This document shows, piece by piece, positions 10,351 through 17,240 of a stretch of DNA of 64,000 bases. The number at the start of each line of letters is the position of its first letter. The stretch's first letter is position 1. Under the pieces are notes generated by a model, which was given only the letters and a program-made list of their open reading frames with translations, ran no database searches and was not told where the DNA came from. This DNA comes from a bacterium. Lineage in GTDB: Bacteria > Krumholzibacteriota > Krumholzibacteriia > LZORAL124-64-63. The stretch is taken from contig JADJCK010000005.1 in the NCBI GenBank assembly GCA_016703265.1, positions 186,001-250,000 of the forward strand, in the 5' to 3' direction. Made by a program: the position numbers and the translations under genes.

Positions 10351-11369
10351 ATGAGGAAAGCGTCACTCGCATTGTTGATCGCTGCCGGATGCCTCGCAGG
10401 GACTGCGGGACAGGCCAGCGCCCAGACCAAGGTCGGCTCGACGCTCGGCACGTTCCTGCGGATCGAGCCGGGCGCCCGGGCGCCGCCCTGGGCAATGCCG
10501 GCTCGGCCCTGCCGGGCGGCATCGAGGCCGTCTACTACAACACCGGGGCGCTGGGGCTCATCGAGGGCGCGGCCGTCTCGTACTCGCACGCCGACTGGTT
10601 CGCCGGCATCAGCCACGACTACGTGGGGATGGCGCTGCCGGTCAGCGGGCTGGGCAACATCTTCGCCAGCGTGACGGCGCTCAACTCGGGCGACATCGAG
10701 GTGCGCACGGTCGAGGACCCGCTGGGCACGGGCGTGAACTACACGGTGAGCAACGTGGCGCTGGGCCTCGGCTACGGACGACGCATCACCGAGCGCTTCG
10801 CGGCGGGCCTGCAGGCCAACTACGTCACCGAGAAGATCTGGAACACGTCGGACCGCACGATGACGTTCAACCTGGGTGCGCTGTACCAGCTGAACGACAA
10901 CGGCGCCCGGCTGGGGTTCAGTCTGGCCAACATCGGCACCAGTGCGCGTTTCACGGGCCGTGACCTGAACATCACCTATGACCAGGATCCCGACTCCTAC
11001 GGCGACAACAACGCCCTGCCGGGCGAGCAGAGCACCGATGCGTTCCCGCTGCCGGGCCTGTTCCGGCTGGGCCTGAGCTGGCCGGTCACCTTCAGCGAGC
11101 GCAGCCACCTGCTGCTGCTGGCCGAGGGCCTGCATCCGAACGACAACAGCGAGAGCATGAACCTTGGCGCCGAGTGGGAGCTGCGCGACCTGCTGGCGCT
11201 GCGCCTGGGCTACCAGACGCTGTTCCAGACCGACAGCCAGCTGGGCCTGACGTTCGGTTTCGGCGTGAAGGGCAAGCTGGGCGGCAACAGCTACCGGTTC
11301 GACTACGCCTGGGCCGGGCACGAGTTCCTCGATGACACGCACCGCTTGACCATGGTGGTCGAGTTCTAG
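10351..11369 (+). CDS. PorV/PorQ-like outer membrane barrel (frameshifted)
   Basis: A signal peptide (LALLIAAGCLAGTAGQASA) is followed by the start of the UPF0164/PorV-PorQ family (STLGTFLRIEPGARA). The family signature then continues in another frame (LGNAGSALPGGIEAVYYNTGAL), followed by barrel strands to a terminal Phe (LTMVVEF). The break is at 10480-10487, where one base appears lost. Restoring a G gives GARA-AALGNAG, as expected for the family. PorV-type proteins receive or shuttle cargo in type IX secretion, and the preceding and following genes encode proteins with type IX-like C-terminal domains. The start has a GGGGAGCG ribosome binding site 14 bases after the upstream stop. Confidence 0.75.
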
Positions 11370-11421
11370 GGTCGGCAACGGCCGGCGCGCGGGCGCCGAC
11401 CGGGAAAAAGGGACGGACAAC

Positions 11422-13101
11422 ATGGCGATGCAACAGACAAGCGGACGGAACTGGCGGCGGCCGGCGGCCTGGGCCTGGGTGGCGCTGCTGGTGGTCGGGC
11501 TTGCGGCCGGGCTGGCCCTGGGCGGCGCCGACGGTGCGCGCGGCACGCGCGAAGACCTGCCCGTGTCCATCTCGGGCGGCCAGTCGCTGACGAATGAGGC
11601 CCTGCTCGACAGCCTGCAGCGCACCGCGTTCAACTATTTCTGGTACCAGGTCAATCCGGTCAACGGCCTCATCCGTGACCGCAGCCAGGCCGGATCGCCC
11701 TGCAGCATCGCCGCGCAGGGCTTCGGCATCACGGCCATCACCATCGGCATCGAGCACGGCTGGGTAACGAAGGAAGTCGGCCGGGCGCGCATCAAGCTGG
11801 GCATGCAGACGCTCTGGAACGGCACCCAGGGCAGCGCGGCCGCCGGCGTGAACGGCTACAAGGGCCTGTTCTACCACTTCCTGGACATCAACTCCGGCAA
11901 CCGCACCTGGACCTGTGAGCTCTCGACCATCGATACGGCGCTGCTGATGGCGGGCGTGCTCGACGCGAAGCAGTACTTCCACACGATGGACCCGCTGGAC
12001 GTGGAGATCCGCGCCCTGGCCGACTCGCTGTACAACCGCGTGGACTGGGACTACATGCGCAACGGCGGCGCCGGCATCCGCATGGGCTGGAAGCCGGAGA
12101 CGGGCTTCAACACGTTCGGCAACTGGATCGGTTACAACGAGGCGATGATCCTCTACGTGCTGGCGCTCGGCTCGCCGACGCACCCGGTGCCCACCACGAC
12201 CTGGACCTACTGGACCAGCGGCTATTCGTGGCGCACCTACTACACCCAGAGCTACGTGTACTTCCCGCCCCTGTTCGGCCACCAGTACTCGCATTGCTGG
12301 ATCGACTTCCGGGGCATCCCCGACACGTACATGGCGGCGCGTGGCATCGACTACTTCGAGAACTCCCGCCGGGCTACCTACGCGGCGCGTTCGTACTGCA
12401 TCGCCAATCCGGGCGCTTTCGTCGGCTACGGCGAGAACCTGTGGGGCCTGACGGCTTCGGACGATCCGTTCGGCTACGCGGCGCACGGCGCGCCGCCGGC
12501 GCAGAGCGACAACGGCACCATCTCGCCGACGGCGGCCGCCAGTTCGATCCCGTTTGCGCCGGAGATCGTGCTGCCCGCCCTGCATCACATGTACGACGTC
12601 TGGGGCGCCGGCCTGTGGGGCAAGTACGGCTTCCGCGACGCGTTCAACCCGACCCTGTTCTGGTGGGGCCAGGACTGGCTGGGCATCGACCAGGGTCCGA
12701 TCATCATCATGATCGAGAACTACCTGAATGGCTCGGTGTGGGAGCGCTATATGCAGAATCCCCAGGTCGTCCAGGGCCTGAAGCGCGCCGGCTTCCAGAA
12801 CGTGTCAGCCGCGCCGCAGCCGACGCCGGGACCGCTCTCGGGCATCGAGCTGTACCAGAATGCCCCGAACCCGTTCCACGGTTCGACGACGATCTCGTTT
12901 GCCGTGCCCCAGGCCGGGCCGGTGACCTTGAAGCTCTATGACCTTCGCGGGCGCCTGGTGCGCCATGTCGAGGCGGAAGCGGAAGCGGGCGACCTGCAGC
13001 AGATCACGCTGGACGGCCGGGGGCTGCCCAGCGGCGCGTATGCCTATTCCCTGGAGTCCGGCGGACGCAAGGAATGGAAGCGCTGCATCATCGTGAAGTG
13101 A
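11422..13101 (+). CDS. GH144-like endo-beta-1,2-glucanase with type IX-like sorting domain
   Basis: The protein has 559 residues. An N-terminal membrane or signal segment (AWVALLVVGLAAGLALGG) is followed by the Glycoamylase-type (alpha/alpha)6 domain found in GH144: FNYFWYQVNPVNGLIRDRS near residue 70, AAQGFGITAITIGIEHGW, GYNEAMILYVLALGSPTHP, and GYGENLWGLTASD. The last 85 residues are a type A sorting-like domain (YQNAPNPFHGSTTISF, LYDLRGRLVRHV, final CIIVK). GH144 includes characterised endo-beta-1,2-glucanases. The nearby GH94 gene supports that substrate, although the substrate itself is inferred. It is probably secreted and surface-attached, generating oligosaccharides for the TonB receptor. 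It is last in the run 2342-13101. Confidence 0.82.
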   Translation: MAMQQTSGRNWRRPAAWAWVALLVVGLAAGLALGGADGARGTREDLPVSISGGQSLTNEALLDSLQRTAFNYFWYQVNPVNGLIRDRSQAGSPCSIAAQGFGITAITIGIEHGWVTKEVGRARIKLGMQTLWNGTQGSAAAGVNGYKGLFYHFLDINSGNRTWTCELSTIDTALLMAGVLDAKQYFHTMDPLDVEIRALADSLYNRVDWDYMRNGGAGIRMGWKPETGFNTFGNWIGYNEAMILYVLALGSPTHPVPTTTWTYWTSGYSWRTYYTQSYVYFPPLFGHQYSHCWIDFRGIPDTYMAARGIDYFENSRRATYAARSYCIANPGAFVGYGENLWGLTASDDPFGYAAHGAPPAQSDNGTISPTAAASSIPFAPEIVLPALHHMYDVWGAGLWGKYGFRDAFNPTLFWWGQDWLGIDQGPIIIMIENYLNGSVWERYMQNPQVVQGLKRAGFQNVSAAPQPTPGPLSGIELYQNAPNPFHGSTTISFAVPQAGPVTLKLYDLRGRLVRHVEAEAEAGDLQQITLDGRGLPSGAYAYSLESGGRKEWKRCIIVK

Positions 13102-13254
13102 GTCCGGTCATGAGGAAGAGCCGGCAAGGGAGGTGGTGTGGAGACGATGGAGCATGTGCTGGAGCCTCGTACCGGAGGCAAGTTCACGTACCTGGAAAAG
13201 TCAGCGAACCTGGATCAGGACATCATTGTGGTTTCACCCAAGGGAGCATCAACC

Positions 13255-14046
13255 ATGAACAAGATCAGCAAGCTCGCCATCGTGGTCGCGCTGGCGGCCC
13301 TGGCCGCCGGTTCCGCCCTGGCCACCCCGGTGCCCAGCACCGCCGTCGTCATTCCGCGCGTCTTCAACGACACGCCCTTCTCGGTGCTGACGACCGCGAA
13401 CGGGTTCCCCGGCATGATCCAGTTCGACGACACTTCGGTGGCGCCGGCCGGTTGGGCCAATCTGCACACCTGGCGCGTTTCGCAGGACGGCATCTCCGCG
13501 ATGGACGTCATGAACCAGGACGGCTTCTCGTTCAGCGCCGACGTGACGATCAGCGGCGCGAACGGCGAGGCCGGCCTGCAGGTCACTCCCTGGTGGAGCC
13601 AGGCCGACGGTCGTTTCAACATCCGCACCCCGGACGGCGAAGTGGCCGTGTTCGGTGGCCGCCTGCCGTTCTATTCGTTCACCGCCGCCCACGGCAAGGT
13701 GTACGTGGCCGGCACGACCGTGCGGCTGACGATGATCTACACGCCGACCCCCGAGATGGACGCGACCCATCCGGCCACCATCGAGTACATCTACAACGAC
13801 GGCGTTGCGGTGAGCAGCGGCCCGCTGGCCTTCGACGAGGGCAATCCGAGCGAGAACCCGCCCCATGGCCTGTGGGGCATCCTGAACCCGGCGACCGTCG
13901 GCGGCTACATGCAGTTCAACAACATGAGCGGCCAGATCGGTCAGACCATGACCACGTCGTGGGGCAATGTGACCTTCAAGGACCTCGGCACCGTCGTGTC
14001 GATCGAAGCGTCGACCTTTGGTGGCGTGAAGGCCCTGTTCCGGTAG
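13255..14046 (+). CDS. Secreted protein of unknown family, paralogue 1, tail GGVKALFR
   Basis: The protein has 263 residues: a signal peptide (residues 1-23, ending GSALA) and one all-beta-looking domain. The core TPDGEVAVFGGRLPFYSF and EYIYNDGVAVSSG resemble a concanavalin-like or fibre-type beta-sandwich, but I cannot assign a family. It is about 60-70% identical by eye to the next two genes. It ends EASTFGGVKALFR. AAGGGAG 8 bases upstream supports ATG 13255. An in-frame GTG at 13138 also has a purine-rich leader but would bury the signal peptide. A strong hairpin follows the stop. Confidence 0.8.
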   Translation: MNKISKLAIVVALAALAAGSALATPVPSTAVVIPRVFNDTPFSVLTTANGFPGMIQFDDTSVAPAGWANLHTWRVSQDGISAMDVMNQDGFSFSADVTISGANGEAGLQVTPWWSQADGRFNIRTPDGEVAVFGGRLPFYSFTAAHGKVYVAGTTVRLTMIYTPTPEMDATHPATIEYIYNDGVAVSSGPLAFDEGNPSENPPHGLWGILNPATVGGYMQFNNMSGQIGQTMTTSWGNVTFKDLGTVVSIEASTFGGVKALFR

Positions 14047-14069
14047 TCCGGGCGGGGTCTGTTTGAGAA

Positions 14070-14097
14070 CCGGGGGCCTGCCCTGCCGGGCCCCCGG
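14070..14097 (+). terminator. Hairpin terminator after paralogue 1
   Basis: CCGGGGGCC (14070-14078) pairs perfectly with GGCCCCCGG (14089-14097) around a 10-base loop. Only a short T run (GGTTT) follows. Confidence 0.6.
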
Positions 14098-14191
14098 GGT
14101 TTCCCGGGCGAGCGATCGCCAGCCGGTATGGGACAGTAAATTGGATGCAAACGCACCTATTTATTTGTTCCTGTAACGGGGGAAATTGTGG

Positions 14192-14197
14192 TATGAT
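14192..14197 (+). promoter_or_regulatory. -10-like box upstream of paralogue 2
   Basis: TATGAT stands in an A/T-rich stretch between a terminator and the next gene. The -35 region is weak (TTCCTG, 18 bases upstream). The 120-base leader down to the start at 14317 shows no riboswitch that I recognise. Confidence 0.35.
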
Positions 14198-14316
14198 CGG
14201 GTGAGTTCCGGCTGGGAGGGGCTCGCCAAAAAGCTAGTCGCCGTGCTCGAATCGACGGGAAATCAGTCCTTCCGAACGAAGAGCAACAGCGGATGTTCAG
14301 CAAGAGGAGCAACAGC

Positions 14317-15108
14317 ATGACGAAGTTGGCAAAGATTCTCATCGTGGCCGCGCTGGTGGCCATCTCCGCAGGGTCCGCCCTGGCCATGGGTGTGCCCAAT
14401 TCGGCCGTCGTGATCCCGCGCGTGTTCAACGACGCCCCGTTCTCGAACCTGACCGTCGACAACAGCTACCCGTCCATGATCACCATCACCGATGAAGTCG
14501 TGCCGCCCGCGGGCTGGGCCAACCTGCACGTGTGGCGCCTGTCGCAGGACAGCATGTCGCCCATGCAGTTCGCCAACAACGACGGCTTTGCGTTCGGCGC
14601 CAGCGTCCGCCTGAGCGGCAACGGCGAAGCCGGCATCCAGCTGACCCCCTGGTGGAGCGAGGCCGACGGCCGCTTCAACATCCGCACCCCGGACGGCGAA
14701 GTTGCCGTGTTCGGCGGTCGCCTGCCGTTCTACTCGTTCACCGCGAATCACGGCAAGAGCTACGTCGGCGGCACCTGGGTGCACATGACGATGATCTACC
14801 GTCCGAACCAGGACATGGACGCGTCGAACCCGGCCACCATCGAGTACATCTACGATGACGGCATCCCCGTGAGCAGCGGCCAGCTTCCGTTCGACGAGGG
14901 CAACCCGTCCGAGGATCCCCCGCACGGCCTGTGGGGCATCCTGAACTTCGCGCATGCCGGTGGCTATGTGCAGTTCAACAACATGGTCGGCTCGCCGGCC
15001 GGCACGCAGCTGACGGCTGAGTACTGCACGTTCACGTTCCAGGACCTCGGCGCCGTTGTCGGCGTGGACGAGACCAGCTGGGGCGGCGTGAAGGCCCTGT
15101 TCCGCTAG
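14317..15108 (+). CDS. Secreted protein of unknown family, paralogue 2, tail GGVKALFR
   Basis: The protein has 263 residues: a signal peptide (MTKLAKILIVAALVAISAGSALA) and the same single domain as its neighbours. Strictly shared blocks include PAGWANLH, TPWWS.ADGRFN, TPDGEVAVFGGRLPFYSFTA, PPHGLWGILN and the end DETSWGGVKALFR. The AGAGGAGC ribosome binding site 7 bases upstream selects ATG 14317 over an in-frame ATG at 14293. It has its own promoter-like element and terminator, so the three copies are separate transcription units rather than one operon. Function unknown. Confidence 0.8.
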   Translation: MTKLAKILIVAALVAISAGSALAMGVPNSAVVIPRVFNDAPFSNLTVDNSYPSMITITDEVVPPAGWANLHVWRLSQDSMSPMQFANNDGFAFGASVRLSGNGEAGIQLTPWWSEADGRFNIRTPDGEVAVFGGRLPFYSFTANHGKSYVGGTWVHMTMIYRPNQDMDASNPATIEYIYDDGIPVSSGQLPFDEGNPSEDPPHGLWGILNFAHAGGYVQFNNMVGSPAGTQLTAEYCTFTFQDLGAVVGVDETSWGGVKALFR

Positions 15109-15142
15109 TCTTCGTCGAGTCGATTTTCTGATCGGCCGATAA

Positions 15143-15173
15143 GGGCCCGGGGCAACCCGGGCCCTGTTTTATT
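15143..15173 (+). terminator. Rho-independent terminator after paralogue 2
   Basis: GGGCCCGGG (15143-15151) pairs with CCCGGGCCC (15156-15164) around a GCAA loop and is followed by TGTTTTATT. The palindrome ATCGGCCGAT lies just before it (15131-15140). Confidence 0.85.
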
Positions 15174-15268
15174 GAACTTATGAGCCCGGCAGGGCCGATT
15201 TCGGCCAAGCCGCCGGAATCCGGTCCGCGTTTCACGGATTTCATCCCCACAGGCCCAAGTCGAGAGTG

Positions 15269-15274
15269 TATAAT
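15269..15274 (+). promoter_or_regulatory. -10 box TATAAT upstream of paralogue 3
   Basis: A perfect TATAAT preceded by GTG lies 64 bases before the start codon at 15338. No good -35 element is seen at the expected distance. Confidence 0.5.
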
Positions 15275-15337
15275 CGATAACAGGAGATCGGATGGAAGGT
15301 CCATCGATTCTCAACAATCAACCGAAGGAATGGCAGC

Positions 15338-16135
15338 ATGAAGAATTTCGCCAAGCTCCTGATCGTTCTGGCGTTGGTGGCCGTCGGTGCCGGCACCGCG
15401 CTGGCCGCGGGATCGCCCAACTCGCTGGTCGTCCTGCCCCGCATTTTCAACGACGATCCGTTCTCTGTCCTGACGATCACCAACAACTACCCCACCGGCA
15501 TCTGCATCACCGATGAAGTGGTGCCGCCGGCGGGCTGGGCCAACCTGCACGCGTGGCGCTTCTCGCAGGACGGCGTGACGCCGATGCAGTTCGCCAACAA
15601 CGACGGCTTCGCGGTCGGCACCAGCGTCCGTATCTCGGGCGACGGCAACGGCGAAGCGGGCATGCAGATCACTCCCTGGTGGAGCGAAGCCGACGGCCGC
15701 TTCAACCTGCGCACGCCCGATGGCGAAGTCGCCGTGTTCGGTGGCCGCCTGCCGTTCTACTCGTTCACGGCCAACCACGGCAAGAGCTACGTCAAGGGCA
15801 CCTGGGTGCACCTGACCATGATCTACCGGCCGAACCAGGACATGGACGCCACCAACCCGGCGACCATCGAGTACATCTACGACGACGGTATCGCCGTCAG
15901 CAGCGGCCAGCTGCCGTTCGACGAGGGCAACCCGTCCGAGGATCCCCCGCACGGCCTGTGGGGCATCCTGAACTTCGCCCACGCCGGCGGCTACATGCAG
16001 TACAACAACATGATGGGCCAGCCCGCGGGCACCCAGATGACGGCCGAGTACTGCGGGTTCACGTTCGTGGACCTCGGCGCCGTGGTCGGCATCGACGAGA
16101 CGACCTGGGGCGGCGTGAAGGCGCTGTTCCGGTAG
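15338..16135 (+). CDS. Secreted protein of unknown family, paralogue 3, tail GGVKALFR
   Basis: The protein has 265 residues: a signal peptide (MKNFAKLLIVLALVAVGAGTALA) followed by the shared domain, ending DETTWGGVKALFR. It is closer to paralogue 2 than to paralogue 1: both share FNDxPFS, EVVPPAGWANLH, RPNQDMDA, DEGNPSEDPPHGLWGILNFA and PAGTQ.TAEYC. A single Cys is conserved between copies 2 and 3 (AEYC). Local tandem duplication is the simplest origin. Function unknown, presumably exported. Confidence 0.8.
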   Translation: MKNFAKLLIVLALVAVGAGTALAAGSPNSLVVLPRIFNDDPFSVLTITNNYPTGICITDEVVPPAGWANLHAWRFSQDGVTPMQFANNDGFAVGTSVRISGDGNGEAGMQITPWWSEADGRFNLRTPDGEVAVFGGRLPFYSFTANHGKSYVKGTWVHLTMIYRPNQDMDATNPATIEYIYDDGIAVSSGQLPFDEGNPSEDPPHGLWGILNFAHAGGYMQYNNMMGQPAGTQMTAEYCGFTFVDLGAVVGIDETTWGGVKALFR

Positions 16136-16167
16136 GGTCTGCGTGGGTCCGATACTGGTGAACGAAA

Positions 16168-16194
16168 GGGGCCCGGGGCAACCCGGGCTCCTTT
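16168..16194 (+). terminator. Rho-independent terminator after paralogue 3
   Basis: GGGGCCCGGG (16168-16177) and CCCGGGCTCC (16182-16191) pair with one G-T pair around a GCAA loop, then TTT. The core stem and loop are the same as in the terminator of paralogue 2, as expected if the terminator was duplicated with the gene. Confidence 0.8.
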
Positions 16195-16310
16195 GCGTCT
16201 GGAGGATCAGGATATCCACGACCCGTCCAAAGCGATTTGAACCTCACTGGCCGCGTGGTTGTTGGCAGGCTATCGTTGAGCTTCGCAATCGGTTGAACCG
16301 GGAGGCGGGC

Positions 16311-17222
16311 TTGGCGGAATCACGAGCAGCGAAGACCACCGACCCGGGGGAGGCCCGCCGCGGCGCCCTGTACGGCACCGCCGCCTTCCTGTGGTGGGGG
16401 TTCGCCCCGCTCTATTTCAAGGCCGTCGGTTCGGTGCCCTCGCTCGAGGTGCTGGCCCATCGCATCAGCTGGTCGCTCGTTTTCCTGATGGTCCTGATGG
16501 CGTTCCGCGGCGGCCTGCGGCCGACGCTGGCCCTGTTCCGCGACCGTCGCACGCTGCTGACGATGGCGGCGACGACCTGCCTGATCGCCGTGAACTGGCT
16601 GGTGTTCATCTGGTCCATCGCGAACGACCGCCTGGTGGAGGCGAGCCTGGGCTACTTCATCAATCCGCTGGTCAATGTGGCGTTCGGCGCCATCTTCCTG
16701 CACGAGCGCCTGCGCCGCCCGCAGCTGGCGGCGGTCGGCCTGGCGGCGCTCGGCGTCGCGTGGCTGACCATCCGCCTGGGACACCCGCCCTGGATCGCGC
16801 TGGTGCTGGCGATCAGCTTCGCCATCTACGGATTGCTGCGGAAGCTGGCGCGACCGACCGGCATCCAGGGCCTCACGCTGGAAACCACGCTGCTTGCGCC
16901 GCTGGCGATCGCGTTCCTGTGCTGGCGCGAGGCGCGGGGCGAGCTGGCCTTCGGGCACGCGGGGCTGCGGATCAGCCTGCTGCTCTGCGCCGCCGGGCCC
17001 ATCACGGCGCTGCCGCTCATCTGGTATGCCGAGGGCGCGCGCCGGCTGCGCTTCGCCACCGTGGGCTTCCTGCAGTACCTGTCGCCGTCGCTGCAGTTCC
17101 TGCTGGCGGTGCTCGCGTTCGGCGAGCCGTTCACGCGCGTCCACGCGGTCGGTTTCGGCGCCATCTGGGCGGCCCTGGTGGTCTATTCGTGGGATACGGC
17201 GCGGGGCTTGCGTCGCGCCTGA
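16311..17222 (+). CDS. rarD: EamA family transporter, RarD type
   Basis: The protein has 303 residues and about ten hydrophobic segments in two EamA repeats. The N-terminus GTAAFLWWGFAPLYFKAV and the later LSPSLQFLLAVLAFGEPF are characteristic of RarD-like drug/metabolite exporters. TTG 16311 is chosen because GGGAGGCGGG lies directly upstream and the length then matches the family (about 296). The frame continues upstream through the preceding terminator, which cannot be coding. The gene is convergent with dnaE2, with 18 bases between the stops. Substrate unknown. Confidence 0.8.
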   Translation: MAESRAAKTTDPGEARRGALYGTAAFLWWGFAPLYFKAVGSVPSLEVLAHRISWSLVFLMVLMAFRGGLRPTLALFRDRRTLLTMAATTCLIAVNWLVFIWSIANDRLVEASLGYFINPLVNVAFGAIFLHERLRRPQLAAVGLAALGVAWLTIRLGHPPWIALVLAISFAIYGLLRKLARPTGIQGLTLETTLLAPLAIAFLCWREARGELAFGHAGLRISLLLCAAGPITALPLIWYAEGARRLRFATVGFLQYLSPSLQFLLAVLAFGEPFTRVHAVGFGAIWAALVVYSWDTARGLRRA

Positions 17223-17240
17223 ACGTGTGCGGGTCAGTCC

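Noticed and set aside
6935..10522. A very long open frame on the minus strand opposite the secreted-protein gene (about 1195 codons).
   Set aside because: It is an antisense shadow produced by strong third-position G/C; its composition is His/Val/Arg-rich, with no domain, and the plus strand has a signal peptide, ribosome binding site and recognisable C-terminal domain.
13138..13254. Possible 39-residue N-terminal extension of the first paralogue from GTG 13138 with AAGGGAGG upstream.
   Set aside because: The other two paralogues start at the signal peptide and ATG 13255 has its own ribosome binding site; the extension would place the signal peptide internally.
14200..14316. Possible riboswitch in the leader of the second paralogue.
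   Set aside because: No conserved pattern of a known class; the leader of the third paralogue is different.
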